64,000 nt of DNA from Phocaeicola plebeius DSM 17135 (GTDB lineage: Bacteria; Bacteroidota; Bacteroidia; Bacteroidales; Bacteroidaceae). Numbering within the stretch: position 1 is the first letter of the stretch; every line of letters begins with the position of its first letter. Made by a program: the position numbers and the translations under genes. Of the stretch, positions 25,917 to 35,697 are shown one piece after another. The DNA is taken from the NCBI RefSeq assembly GCF_000187895.1, contig NZ_DS990133.1, positions 62,001-126,000 of the forward strand, in the 5' to 3' direction. Below the pieces are notes generated by a model. It was not told where the DNA came from. It searched no databases and saw only the letters and a program-made list of their open reading frames with translations.

Positions 25917-28654
25917 TACCAGGTAACTGCACTACCCGTATTGCTTCGCTGATCCCACTTCAGGGCATCGGTCAGCATACTGGAATTGGCACGGATAGAG
26001 AAGTTATAAGAAGTAAACGGACCGAACACCAATCCACAACTCATATTAAAGCAGTGCAAGTCACGGGTAATGTTCAAGGTTGTCATAGACATCTCCTTGG
26101 AGGTAAAGTCGTATCCGGTAGAATAGGTCATATTCCAACGGCTACCAATCTTGAAGTTACCCGATACATTCAATGAATGCGTCAATGAATACGGATAACG
26201 CATGGTCTTGATGTTAATGTCCTTCGAACGGTCTTCACGAATACTGTAGCTATAACTCAAGCTGACACTCCACGGAAGTTTGAAAGCCAGGTAACCATCT
26301 GAATCGACAGAAGCTTTCTCTGTCTTTCGCATGTTGGAGTTGTTATTCTGTTCTTCCGTTTCTTCATCTGTCTCCTCGTCTTCATTTTCTTCCTTCCCTT
26401 TATTGTCCTTGTTCTTTTCATCCTCTTCTTTCTTTCCGAAGAGTTTCTTGAAAGTATCATTGTTCAAGGTATAAGAGAATGAACCACTGTACCCCTGAAA
26501 ACGTCCAAAACGTCCATAAGACCATTCTGTACGGTCACCCACCACTACATTACCATTCTCATCAAACTCATAGGCATACGTAGCGAATGAGGCATTCATA
26601 TTAAACGTATAACTCTTGGTCAACTTCAAGCGAAGATTCATACTCAAGTCACTCCACCGCTTGTTGGCTACGTCGTAAGAAAGAGAAGCTCCCAACTGGT
26701 CAATCAAACTTATTTTCTTATAACCAGTGGTATCCTTATCCGACTTCATCTTCATTTCAATGTTATTATCTACCGAGAAGCTAATGTTCTGTGACATACC
26801 TTTTCCCGGATAACCATACACTGCTCCTTCATAAGGAGAATATTCTACGGTACGCACTTCACCATCCTCATCCGTATAAGTATAGGTATCATAATAGCCG
26901 TAACGTGATTTTCCAAAGTCTGGCGTATAGGTATAGCTAACAGTAGGGGTAAAGACATGACGAATCTGAAGTTCCTTACTCTTCATGAACAAAGGCTTGT
27001 ACATACCATATAACTTGGTATTCATCTGTAAAGACAAGTTATAATCATACAAACGGTTGAACCCGTTGATGGTATCCCGCTTCACATGGTCAGTAGAAGC
27101 AGGACTCGGGTCATAACTCTGCTTTACTTTCCGCAAATACCAGCGCTCCGTATAATTGAACGAAGGAACGATGTTGATGTACTTGAACAAGTTGAAAGTA
27201 GCCGAAACCGGAATCTTGTGCTGCATACCATTCTCCCACTGTGTCAAAGGTGTCTTAAACAACAGATTATCCTTTGTACTGATGGAGTTGGTGATACTTC
27301 CGGTATATTGCAATGAAATCTTTTCATACCAACGTTCATCTCCTACCGATTTTTTACGTTTGAACGGATAAATACGGTTCAATGAGATATTTACGTCGGG
27401 CAACGTCATACTCAAAGAAGAGTCACGCGTATTCTGTGTGATATTGAATGTACTTGAAATATTCAATCCAATTTCCGGGAAGTTCCGCGAATAGCTCACA
27501 CTGGAAGCCTTGGTATTCTGAGAATACTGTTGCGGATTATACAAACTACTCAAACTAGAACGGTCATAACTACTGGTAGCAAAGTTCACACTGGCAGAGA
27601 ACGAGCTGTTCGGGTTAGCCTTGGCATCCTGACGATGACTCCACTGGATACGGAAGTCTTTCGACACAGAATAGTCGGGCATATTCTTCTCACCCGTCTT
27701 TGTCACCAGATAGCTGGCATTGAAGGAGCCACTGAATTTATAACGCTTGTTATAGTTAGATGCAGCCGATAATCCCCATGAACCCTTCGTAAAGATTTCT
27801 CCCAACACCTTCAAGTCCATCTGGTCGCTGATGGCAAAATAATAACCACCATCACGCAAATAGAAACCACGGTTCATTTCATCACCATACGTCGGCATAA
27901 TGAAACCGGAAGAATAGCTGCTATTAAACGGGAAGAAGCCAAAAGGTACGGCAATAGGTAAAGGCACATCCTCTACCACAAGCTGGGCCGGACCAAATAC
28001 TACATTCTTCTTGGGACGGACCTTTGCCATAGAAAGCCGCAAGTAAAAATGAGGATGTTCATGATTGTCACAAGTTGTATATTTACCATGACGCATGTAA
28101 ATCTCATCATCTGCTCCTTTCTTTCCCTCCTCACTGGTGACATATCCTTCACCCTGCTGTGTGACAATGTTATTGATGAAACCTTTCTTCGTCTTGAAGT
28201 TATAGCGCATAATTTTAGACTCATACGGAGTCTCTCCATCCTTGAAAATCGGCGTACCCGTTTCCACTCCTGTCGTATCGGCTACCCCCTTAGCAAAGAC
28301 AGTACTACTATCCATATTCATGGTAATTACCGCAGAAGTCAGTTCAATGTTCTGGTAATTCACCTTACCTTCCCCATAAAGGTGCGCATATCCATCCTTT
28401 GTAAAGACAATAGAATCGCTTGCCTCATAAATGACCGGCGCATCCAGGGGTTCTTTTTTCTTTGTGGTATCCACGGCCAGAGAGTCCATTCCCAGCGAAT
28501 CAAGCGCCACAGAATCCCGATGAAGGGAGTCGGTCTTTTCTCCTCCCCGCATACGCTTTCCCCTCACACGCTGTGCTTCGGCATAAAATGAGCAGAAAAA
28601 GCCAAAAACAAACAGAGATAGCAGTAAATATGTAGTTCTTCTAAATGATGTCAT
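25913..28654 (-). CDS. lptD: LPS-assembly outer-membrane protein LptD-like
   Basis: 913 residues from MTSFRRTTYLLLSLFVFGFF, a signal sequence; the upstream ATG adds ten residues. An OstA-like N-terminal domain (about 75-200) has DGYAHLYGEGKVNYQNIELTSA pieces and KGFINNIVTQQGEGY, and the large C-terminal barrel continues to TGSAVTWY. An acidic linker rich in E, D, N and K at about 730-765 is characteristic of Bacteroidetes homologues. LptD inserts lipopolysaccharide in the outer leaflet with LptE. The cysteine pattern of E. coli LptD is not obvious. Stop codons of this gene and the convergent MurU-like gene overlap by 4 nt, leaving no space for a terminator. Confidence 0.88.
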   Translation of the reverse strand: MTSFRRTTYLLLSLFVFGFFCSFYAEAQRVRGKRMRGGEKTDSLHRDSVALDSLGMDSLAVDTTKKKEPLDAPVIYEASDSIVFTKDGYAHLYGEGKVNYQNIELTSAVITMNMDSSTVFAKGVADTTGVETGTPIFKDGETPYESKIMRYNFKTKKGFINNIVTQQGEGYVTSEEGKKGADDEIYMRHGKYTTCDNHEHPHFYLRLSMAKVRPKKNVVFGPAQLVVEDVPLPIAVPFGFFPFNSSYSSGFIMPTYGDEMNRGFYLRDGGYYFAISDQMDLKVLGEIFTKGSWGLSAASNYNKRYKFSGSFNASYLVTKTGEKNMPDYSVSKDFRIQWSHRQDAKANPNSSFSASVNFATSSYDRSSLSSLYNPQQYSQNTKASSVSYSRNFPEIGLNISSTFNITQNTRDSSLSMTLPDVNISLNRIYPFKRKKSVGDERWYEKISLQYTGSITNSISTKDNLLFKTPLTQWENGMQHKIPVSATFNLFKYINIVPSFNYTERWYLRKVKQSYDPSPASTDHVKRDTINGFNRLYDYNLSLQMNTKLYGMYKPLFMKSKELQIRHVFTPTVSYTYTPDFGKSRYGYYDTYTYTDEDGEVRTVEYSPYEGAVYGYPGKGMSQNISFSVDNNIEMKMKSDKDTTGYKKISLIDQLGASLSYDVANKRWSDLSMNLRLKLTKSYTFNMNASFATYAYEFDENGNVVVGDRTEWSYGRFGRFQGYSGSFSYTLNNDTFKKLFGKKEEDEKNKDNKGKEENEDEETDEETEEQNNNSNMRKTEKASVDSDGYLAFKLPWSVSLSYSYSIREDRSKDINIKTMRYPYSLTHSLNVSGNFKIGSRWNMTYSTGYDFTSKEMSMTTLNITRDLHCFNMSCGLVFGPFTSYNFSIRANSSMLTDALKWDQRSNTGSAVTWY

Positions 28655-28681
28655 CACCGTCTTTTTACGCAATATGCGGTG

Positions 28682-28689
28682 CAAAAGTA
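28682..28689 (-). promoter_or_regulatory. -7 box TACTTTTG for lptD
   Basis: TAnnTTTG on the minus strand, 28 nt before the start at 28654; short leader expected. Confidence 0.5.
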
Positions 28690-28743
28690 AGCATTATCCT
28701 ACAAATAAACGTCAACCCTTTCCTTTTTAATGTATTTTTAGTT

Positions 28744-29280
28744 CTACAAAAAGAGTTTACACCAAGCATCAAAGCGTGTCAAGCCCTCTTCCCCATGCTT
28801 TTCAATACTCTTTCGGGCCTTCTCCACACTCTTTTCTTTATCTAATTTAGTCTTTGAATAAAACTTGTCGGCAAAGCAGATAATCTGTTCTTCCAGGCTG
28901 ACAGGAATCATTTCACGGTGAGGTACCGGAAGGTCACGTTCCATAATCGCCTTAAGAGAAAGTCCGGCACCTGTATGACGCTCACACACCAGCGCATGAC
29001 GTGGATAACCTTCGCGAGCTACCAGTTCTGAACCTAAATACCCATGACAAATATAAGGATACTTTCCAAAACAGAAAATACCATCTGCATCCGTCATAAA
29101 AATACCAATATCATGAAGCATGGCTGCCTCTTCTATAAAAGTCAAATCCAGATTCAGTTCCGGATGCTTACGTGCCATTTCCAAGGCTTTATCTGCTACC
29201 GAACGGCTGTGTACCAACAAAATATGTTTTAACTCATTATCTTCCGGATAATATTTGTCAATCAATGCAAGTGGATTCAT
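28744..29280 (-). CDS. HD-domain phosphohydrolase
   Basis: 178 residues. Motifs of the HD superfamily: HSRSVADKALEMA (first His), EEAAMLHDIGIFMTDA (HD pair), CHGYLGSELV and the distal ERHTGAGLS. Small single-domain HD proteins hydrolyse phosphate esters, often nucleotides. The substrate is not evident; proximity to NamZ and lptD does not settle it. Monocistronic, sharing a divergent promoter region with namZ. Confidence 0.85.
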   Translation of the reverse strand: MNPLALIDKYYPEDNELKHILLVHSRSVADKALEMARKHPELNLDLTFIEEAAMLHDIGIFMTDADGIFCFGKYPYICHGYLGSELVAREGYPRHALVCERHTGAGLSLKAIMERDLPVPHREMIPVSLEEQIICFADKFYSKTKLDKEKSVEKARKSIEKHGEEGLTRFDAWCKLFL

Positions 29281-29293
29281 AAATAAATGTGGC

Positions 29294-29301
29294 TATATTT
29301 G
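29294..29301 (+). promoter_or_regulatory. -7 box TATATTTG for the NamZ gene
   Basis: TAnnTTTG on the plus strand 31 nt before the start at 29332. Confidence 0.5.
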
Positions 29302-29313
29302 TAAAAAGTATCA

Positions 29314-29321
29314 CAAATCTA
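29314..29321 (-). promoter_or_regulatory. -7 box TAGATTTG for the HD gene
   Basis: TAnnTTTG on the minus strand, 34 nt before the start at 29280. It lies downstream of the divergent box at 29294-29301, so the two transcripts overlap at their 5' ends. Confidence 0.5.
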
Positions 29322-29331
29322 CAAAAATTCC

Positions 29332-30519
29332 ATGAGTTACACGAAAAGAATCTTTTTGAAATACATTTTGGGTGTATGTATAGGCTATTTTATAGCTTTT
29401 CAAGGACATGCCACCGTACGCAACGGAGCCGACCAGCTGGAAAAACTGTTTCCCCTGCTTGAAGGAAAACGGGTTTCTCTAGTAGTAAACCATACTTCTC
29501 TTTGTGGGAAAACACACCTGCTGGACACTCTGGCCAGTCAAATAAAAATCGTGCGTGTATTTGCTCCTGAGCATGGATTTCGAGGGGATGCAGATGCCGG
29601 AGAATACATTCAAAACGGGAAAGATACCCGCACGGGGGTGCCCATCCTTTCACTTTATGGGAAAAACAAGAAACCGCTACCTTCACAGCTAACAGGCACG
29701 GATGTAGTGGTATTCGACATACAAGATGTAGGAGCCCGCTTCTATACTTATATCAGTACCCTTTACTACGTAATGCAGGCTTGTGCCGAGAACCAAAAAG
29801 AGCTGATTGTGCTGGATCGCCCCAATCCATGTGACTATGTAGACGGTCCGATACGGGAAAAAGCATACAAAAGTTTTGTGGGCATGCTTCCCATTCCCCT
29901 GCTTCACGGATGTACCTTAGGCGAAATGGCCGGAATGATTAATGGAGAAGGATGGTTAGGTAAAGGTCTGCAATGTCGTTTGCAAGTAATCCGAGTGGAA
30001 GGATGGAAACACGGTCAGCCTTACTCTCTTCCGGTAAAACCTTCTCCCAATTTGCCCAACGATCTTGCCATTGCGCTCTACCCTTCACTCTGCCCTTTTG
30101 AAGGTACTTCCGTAAGCATCGGAAGAGGTACCACCTATCCTTTCCAAGTCATCGGTTCCCCGGCACTAAAGGATTTATTCCAGTTTCAGTTTATCCCACG
30201 CTCTTTAAAAGGGTTCGACAAACATCCGCTTCATCAGAATCAGACCTGCTTTGGCCTTGACCTGCGTACAGAGAAAGAGTTTCCTCAAGGCTTTTCCCTA
30301 AAATACCTCCTGCAGTTTTATCGGCTTTATCAGAAACTGTATTCGGATGCTGAAAAGCGTTTCTTTAGCCGTCCCCAGTGGTTTGACCAGCTAATGGGTA
30401 CCTCACAGGTACGAAAGGACATACTTCAGGGAAAAACGGAGTCCGAAATACGTCAGACATGGGAGACAGATTTAAAAGCTTACCATTCCTTACGCGAGGA
30501 ATATCTACTATATGAATAG
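29332..30519 (+). CDS. namZ: Exo-beta-N-acetylmuramidase NamZ (DUF1343)
   Basis: 395 residues, with a signal peptide (KYILGVCIGYFIAFQGHA). Conserved blocks of DUF1343: VSLVVNHTSL, VFAPEHGFRGDADAG, DVVVFDIQDVGARFYTYIST, LDRPNP and RGTTYPFQVIGSP. Characterised members cleave MurNAc from the non-reducing end of peptidoglycan fragments in the periplasm. The released MurNAc would be a substrate for the kinase/MurU-like pair at 23752-25916. It has its own promoter and no terminator that I can see. Confidence 0.87.
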   Translation: MSYTKRIFLKYILGVCIGYFIAFQGHATVRNGADQLEKLFPLLEGKRVSLVVNHTSLCGKTHLLDTLASQIKIVRVFAPEHGFRGDADAGEYIQNGKDTRTGVPILSLYGKNKKPLPSQLTGTDVVVFDIQDVGARFYTYISTLYYVMQACAENQKELIVLDRPNPCDYVDGPIREKAYKSFVGMLPIPLLHGCTLGEMAGMINGEGWLGKGLQCRLQVIRVEGWKHGQPYSLPVKPSPNLPNDLAIALYPSLCPFEGTSVSIGRGTTYPFQVIGSPALKDLFQFQFIPRSLKGFDKHPLHQNQTCFGLDLRTEKEFPQGFSLKYLLQFYRLYQKLYSDAEKRFFSRPQWFDQLMGTSQVRKDILQGKTESEIRQTWETDLKAYHSLREEYLLYE

Positions 30520-30552
30520 CAATTTAAGAAAGCACCTTTTAATTTTTATATT

Positions 30553-31854
30553 TTAACATTGCATTAAGTAAGCTTTAAATGCCGCAAAGTCTTTCGACAT
30601 CGGTACACTCTGTTTGGTACCTTTCATGAATGCCTGAAGTTTTTCCGGTATTTTTACTTCCACTCCAATGATACTTTCCACCGTTTGCAGGAATTTTGCC
30701 GGATGAGCTGTTTCAAGGAACAAACCGACTTCTCCTTCTTTCAGTTCTTCTGCCAACGCACGGTATCCGCATGCACCGTGAGGATCGAGCAGATAACCAG
30801 TTTCTTCATAAACCTTCTGCACCGTTTCACGTATCTGTTCATCGGTATAGGTTTCACCGCTGATTTCAGAAGCAATGGCATCGTGACTACCCTCGTACAA
30901 ATCCAGTACCCGGGCAAAGTTACTGGGGTCGCCTACATCCATGGCATTGGCAATAGTAGCCACCGACGGACGCGGACAATACTCTCCTGTTTTCAGGTAT
31001 TGATAGAATATATCGTTACGATTATTGGCTGCTATAAAACGCTTAATCGGAAGCCCCATACGCTTGCCAAACAATCCGGCTGTAATATTTCCGAAGTTAC
31101 CGCTCGGTACGCAAACTACCAGGTTATCGGCCTTACCGATTTTTTTCATCTGTGCATAGGCATAGAAATAATAAAAGGCCTGCGGCAGGAAACGAGCCAC
31201 ATTGATAGAGTTGGCAGATGTCAGCTGCATGTGCTCGTTCAATTCTTTATCCATGAACGCATTCTTCACCAAAGCCTGGCAGTCATCGAACGTACCGTCC
31301 ACTTCAACCGCTGTGATGTTACGTCCTAAGGTCGTGAATTGTTTTTCCTGAATTTCACTGACCTTTCCTTTCGGGTAAAGCACATACACATGAATGCCTT
31401 CCACTCCCAAGAAACCATTTGCCACCGCACTTCCCGTATCTCCGGATGTAGCCACCAGCACATTGACCTGCTTCTTTCCTTCCTTACGGATAAAGTATCC
31501 CAACAGACGAGCCATAAAACGACCACCTACATCTTTAAAAGCCAATGTGGGTCCGTGAAACAGCTCCAAAGAATAAATATTGTCTTTTACTTTTACTGCC
31601 GGTACATCAAAGTTCAATGTGTCATACACAATCTGTTTTAATGTTTCGGCCGGTACATCTTCTCCAAAAAAAGCATCTGCTACTTTATAAGCTATTTCTG
31701 GAAAAGAAAGTGTCTCAATCTCGTCATAGAACGATTGTGGCAAGGGTTTAATCTGACGGGGCATATATAAACCCTTATCTGAAGCCAGTCCTCTTACCAC
31801 AGCTTCTTCCAATGTCGCGTCTAATGCTTTTCCGTTTGTACTGTAATACTTCAT
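30553..31854 (-). CDS. thrC: Threonine synthase
   Basis: 433 residues. It is a fold-type II PLP enzyme with the N-terminal segment MKYYSTNGKALDATLEEAVVRG, the PLP lysine in FHGPTLAFKDVGGRF near residue 109 and the phosphate-binding VATSGDTGSAVANG. It converts O-phosphohomoserine to threonine, last step of the pathway. Third gene of the operon thrA-thrB-like-thrC, 11 nt after the previous gene. Confidence 0.95.
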   Translation of the reverse strand: MKYYSTNGKALDATLEEAVVRGLASDKGLYMPRQIKPLPQSFYDEIETLSFPEIAYKVADAFFGEDVPAETLKQIVYDTLNFDVPAVKVKDNIYSLELFHGPTLAFKDVGGRFMARLLGYFIRKEGKKQVNVLVATSGDTGSAVANGFLGVEGIHVYVLYPKGKVSEIQEKQFTTLGRNITAVEVDGTFDDCQALVKNAFMDKELNEHMQLTSANSINVARFLPQAFYYFYAYAQMKKIGKADNLVVCVPSGNFGNITAGLFGKRMGLPIKRFIAANNRNDIFYQYLKTGEYCPRPSVATIANAMDVGDPSNFARVLDLYEGSHDAIASEISGETYTDEQIRETVQKVYEETGYLLDPHGACGYRALAEELKEGEVGLFLETAHPAKFLQTVESIIGVEVKIPEKLQAFMKGTKQSVPMSKDFAAFKAYLMQC

Positions 31855-31865
31855 ATTGCTATCTG

Positions 31866-33080
31866 TTACTGAATATTCATAAATAGGTTCATAAACTCAT
31901 CTTTCTCCATCAGTCCATATCCTCCTTCCTTGCAGCTGATTTCATCATAAGTCTGCACGGCATCCGGCTCAATACCCGGATAATATATCAGGAAGGGAAT
32001 CGGTTCATTGGTATGCGTTCTCAACTCACAAGGAGTAGGATGATCGGGCAATACCGCAATGGCCACAGGCTCGTCCCATTGTTTTACCGCTTCATAGACC
32101 GGGCCGACAATACGGCTGTCCAGGTATTCAATGGTTTTCAGTTTCAACGGAACATCTCCTTCGTGCCCCGCCTCATCGCTGGCTTCTACATGCAGATACA
32201 CAAAATCATCTGTTTTCAACGCTTCAATGGCAGCCTGAGCCTTCCCTTCATAGTTGGTGTTATACAATCCGGTAGCCCCTTCCACGTCAATACAGCGCAA
32301 ACCTGCATAACAGCCGATACCCCGAATCAAATCGACAGCCGTAATCACGGCTCCTTTTCGGATGGACGGATATTTCTCTGACAAAGGTTCCATCTGCGGA
32401 CGGTATCCCGGACTCCAAGGCCAGATACTATTGGCCGGGTCTTTCCCTTCCGCCACTCGTTTCAAGTTGACAGGATGCGTAGCCAGCAACTCTTGTGATT
32501 TCAAAATCAGTGCATTCAACAAATCGGCTGTTTCTTGTGCCTCAGGACAGAGTGCCTTCACCAGATTAGGACGGAAAGGCTGCAAAGGGATGTCATGCGG
32601 AGGTACACAAGCCAATCGTTTATCTCCTCCCTTAATCACCAATAAATGACGATATTGCACTCCTGTGTAAAAATGAATGCGGTCGGAACCCAATTTTTCA
32701 TCCAAAAAGCGAATCAGTTCATCGGCCTCCTCCGTAGAAATATGTCCGGCAGAATGATTTTTCAGCGTTTCTCCTTCCACACAGACAATGTTACAACGCA
32801 TGGCCATGTCCCCATCCTGAAGGTCTACACCAATACTGGCAGCTTCCAGCACTCCACGCCCTTCATACACCTTAGGTAAATCATAGCCCATCACAGACAT
32901 ATTGGCCACTTCACTTCCAGGATGGAAGCCGTCGGCCACCGTCTTCAATACGCCCGTACGCCCCATACTTGCCAGTTTATCCATATATGGCGTATGTGCA
33001 TACTGCAGTAAAGTTTTGTCGCCTAAGGAAGGTACAGCCCAGTCGGCCATACCGTCACCTAAGATAATTACATGTTTCAT
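31866..33080 (-). CDS. apgM-like phosphomutase family, probable homoserine kinase
   Basis: 404 residues of the alkaline-phosphatase superfamily, cofactor-independent phosphoglycerate mutase type: GDGMADWAVPSLGDKT (metal), the nucleophile serine in HPGSEVANMSVMGYD, EASDEAGHEGD and LPDHPTPC. By sequence it would be called a phosphoglycerate mutase, yet it sits between thrA and thrC, where homoserine kinase is expected, and no classical ThrB is present. In Bacteroides this family member has been linked to homoserine phosphorylation by mutant fitness data, as I recall. The kinase role is therefore inference from position plus that knowledge. Confidence 0.78.
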   Translation of the reverse strand: MKHVIILGDGMADWAVPSLGDKTLLQYAHTPYMDKLASMGRTGVLKTVADGFHPGSEVANMSVMGYDLPKVYEGRGVLEAASIGVDLQDGDMAMRCNIVCVEGETLKNHSAGHISTEEADELIRFLDEKLGSDRIHFYTGVQYRHLLVIKGGDKRLACVPPHDIPLQPFRPNLVKALCPEAQETADLLNALILKSQELLATHPVNLKRVAEGKDPANSIWPWSPGYRPQMEPLSEKYPSIRKGAVITAVDLIRGIGCYAGLRCIDVEGATGLYNTNYEGKAQAAIEALKTDDFVYLHVEASDEAGHEGDVPLKLKTIEYLDSRIVGPVYEAVKQWDEPVAIAVLPDHPTPCELRTHTNEPIPFLIYYPGIEPDAVQTYDEISCKEGGYGLMEKDEFMNLFMNIQ

Positions 33081-33091
33081 TTTTGTTTGGT

Positions 33092-35524
33092 TTAAATATT
33101 GGCAATACTCATTATATCCGCAAATACACCGGCAGCAGTCACACTTGCACCGGCACCGTATCCCTGAATCAGCATCGGATATTCATTGTAGCGCTCTGTG
33201 GTCAGCAAGATAATATTGTTGCTGCCAGCCAGGTTATAGAACGGATGATTGCGGTCTACTTCCTGCAAAGACACCTTGCCGTGTCCATCTTCCAGGCTTG
33301 CCACAAAACGCCAGCGCTTGTCCTCGCTTTCCAGTCTCTTGCGACGTTCTTCAAATTCTTTATCTAATTGTGGAATCTTTCTCCAGAAATCATCCAATGT
33401 ACCTTCAAAATAGCTGTCAGGAATAAACAAGTCTGCTTCCACATCTTCCTGATTTAAACGGTAACCCGCCTCACGAGCCAGAATCACCAGCTTCCGGATT
33501 ACATCCTTTCCGCTCAGGTCAATTCTAGGGTCTGGTTCTGAATAACCTTCTTCCTTCGCCTGACGGATGGTTTCACTCAAAGGAGTTGTCGCACTGATAC
33601 GGTTGAAAATATAATTCAACGTACCGCTCACCACCGCTTCAATCTTCAGAATCTTGTCACCACTGTTTATCAGGTCATTGATGGTATTGATTACCGGCAA
33701 ACCGGCTCCTACGTTCGTCTCAAACAAATACTTCACTCCACGCTGACGAGCAATTCTTTTCAGTTCCGCATAAATATCATATTCAGAAGAAGCGGCAATC
33801 TTGTTTGCGGCTACCACCGAGACATTGTGACTCAGCAAATCTTTATACAGTGCCGCAATATCGGGACTGGCAGTACAATCTACAAACACCGAATTGAAGA
33901 TATTCATTCCCACAATCTCATCACGAAGAGTCTGAGGACAAGAAGGAATGCCTTTTTCATCCAATTCTTCTCTGAAATGTTCCAAATCAATTCCAGCACG
34001 CGTAAACAAGGCTTTATGGCCGTTGGCAATACCCACCACATGCAGTTTCAACCCGCGCTCCTGTTTCAGTTTTTCCTGCTGGCCATGAATCTGTTCAATC
34101 AAACTGGCACCCACTGTTCCCGTACCACAGATAAACAGGTTCAACACCTGATATTCTGACAAGAAGAATGAATCATGAATCACATTCAGTGTCTTACGCA
34201 AAGAAGCACCTTCTACGACGAAAGAAATATTTGTCTCAGAAGCACCCTGCGCACAAGCAATGACATTGATACCGTTACGTCCGAGCGTACCAAACAATTT
34301 TCCGGCAATACCGGGAGTATGCTTCATGTTCTCACCCACAATCGCCACGGTGGCCAGACCGCCTTCCGCTTTCATCGGTGAGATTTCACCCATTTCAATT
34401 TCTTTGGCAAACTCCTCATTCAGCACCTCACATGCCAGTTCCGCATCCTCATTTCTCACACCGATAGAGGTTGAGTTCTCAGAAGAAGCCTGCGAAACCA
34501 AAAAGACACTGATGCCATTTTCGGCCAACGTCTTGAAGATACGATGGTTCACGCCAATGACACCCACCATGCCCAAACCGGTCATGGTAATCAAACAAGT
34601 ATCATTAATAGACGAAATACCCTTGATAGGTTTCGAAGAATGGTCGGCTTCCTGCTTCACAATGGTACCCGGAGCTTCCGGATTGAACGTATTCTTTATC
34701 AGAATCGGAATATTCTTATGGCACACCGGATAAATCGTAGGCGGATACACCACTTTCGCACCAAAGTTACACAGCTCCATCGCCTCTACATAACTCAACT
34801 CCGTAATAGGATAAGCCGTGCTGATGACACGCGGGTCAGCTGTCATGAAGCCATCCACGTCCGTCCAGATTTCCAGAATATCCGCATCCAAAGCTGCCGC
34901 AATAATAGACGCTGTATAATCAGATCCGCCTCTGCCCAAGTTGGTTACTTCTCCCGTATTCTTATCGGTAGAAATAAATCCCGGCACCAGAGAAACCTTC
35001 GGTATTTCACTGAAAGTCTCACGCACCAGTCGGTTCGTTAGCTCTGAATCAAGAATATGCTTATTATGTTTCTTTTCGGTTTTAATGAAAGTACGGGAAT
35101 CGAACCACACTGCTCCCTCAATAAGAGTAGCCACAATGATGGAAGAAAGACGTTCACCATAGCTCACAATCGTAGCAGAAGTTTTCGGAGAAAGGTCACG
35201 AATCAAATAAATACCCTGAAAAATATCCTTCAATTCGCTCAGCAGTTCGTTCACCAGATCCAGAAGCAACTCTCTTCCCCGCCCTGCCGGAATCACTGTG
35301 TACACCATTTCAATGTGACGGTTCACGATTTCCTTCATTTCCTTCTCATAAGCGTCATCGCCCGAAGCGGCCATTTTCGAAGTACAAATCAACTTATCGG
35401 TAATCCCCCCTAATGCGGAAACGACTACAATTACTTTGTCATCTATACCCTCTACTATACGCTTGACACTTAACATGCTATTGACAGAACCTACGGATGT
35501 TCCGCCGAATTTCAATACTTTCAT
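33092..35524 (-). CDS. thrA: Bifunctional aspartate kinase / homoserine dehydrogenase
   Basis: 810 residues. The kinase domain (1-about 290) begins MKVLKFGGTSVGSV; two ACT domains (about 310-455) contain GLGMVGVIGVNHRIFKTL and VAIVGENMKHTPGIAG; homoserine dehydrogenase (about 465-810) has the NAD(P) motif ICGTGTVGASL and TNVGAGLPVI. The enzyme phosphorylates aspartate and reduces aspartate semialdehyde to homoserine; the ACT pair usually gives threonine inhibition. First gene of the thr operon, after a leader of about 280 nt that may hold an attenuator. Confidence 0.95.
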   Translation of the reverse strand: MKVLKFGGTSVGSVNSMLSVKRIVEGIDDKVIVVVSALGGITDKLICTSKMAASGDDAYEKEMKEIVNRHIEMVYTVIPAGRGRELLLDLVNELLSELKDIFQGIYLIRDLSPKTSATIVSYGERLSSIIVATLIEGAVWFDSRTFIKTEKKHNKHILDSELTNRLVRETFSEIPKVSLVPGFISTDKNTGEVTNLGRGGSDYTASIIAAALDADILEIWTDVDGFMTADPRVISTAYPITELSYVEAMELCNFGAKVVYPPTIYPVCHKNIPILIKNTFNPEAPGTIVKQEADHSSKPIKGISSINDTCLITMTGLGMVGVIGVNHRIFKTLAENGISVFLVSQASSENSTSIGVRNEDAELACEVLNEEFAKEIEMGEISPMKAEGGLATVAIVGENMKHTPGIAGKLFGTLGRNGINVIACAQGASETNISFVVEGASLRKTLNVIHDSFFLSEYQVLNLFICGTGTVGASLIEQIHGQQEKLKQERGLKLHVVGIANGHKALFTRAGIDLEHFREELDEKGIPSCPQTLRDEIVGMNIFNSVFVDCTASPDIAALYKDLLSHNVSVVAANKIAASSEYDIYAELKRIARQRGVKYLFETNVGAGLPVINTINDLINSGDKILKIEAVVSGTLNYIFNRISATTPLSETIRQAKEEGYSEPDPRIDLSGKDVIRKLVILAREAGYRLNQEDVEADLFIPDSYFEGTLDDFWRKIPQLDKEFEERRKRLESEDKRWRFVASLEDGHGKVSLQEVDRNHPFYNLAGSNNIILLTTERYNEYPMLIQGYGAGASVTAAGVFADIMSIANI

Positions 35525-35545
35525 AGGTTATCATTAATTTTTAGT

Positions 35546-35565
35546 CCGAAACCCAATGGTCTCGG
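35546..35565 (-). other. Imperfect hairpin just before thrA
   Basis: CCGAAACC and GGTCTCGG pair at 7 of 8 positions, loop CAAT, 22-41 nt before the thrA start. It may affect translation initiation; nothing more can be said. Confidence 0.4.
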
Positions 35566-35648
35566 TATATCTCCGTAAGGCCTTACACTACGGCACAAAC
35601 GGAAACAATGAATTAAAATAAATCTTGATTGAATAAAATAATTGAAAA

Positions 35649-35664
35649 GTCTGCATCCGCAGAC
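35649..35664 (-). terminator. Possible attenuator terminator in the thr leader
   Basis: On the minus strand GTCTGC-GGAT-GCAGAC followed by TTTT and an AT-rich stretch (35645-35664). It lies between the possible Thr leader and thrA. A competing hairpin ACGTG-ATA-CACGT overlaps its left edge slightly. Confidence 0.55.
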
Positions 35665-35697
35665 GTGTATCACGTAGAAACACCAAACATACTATCC

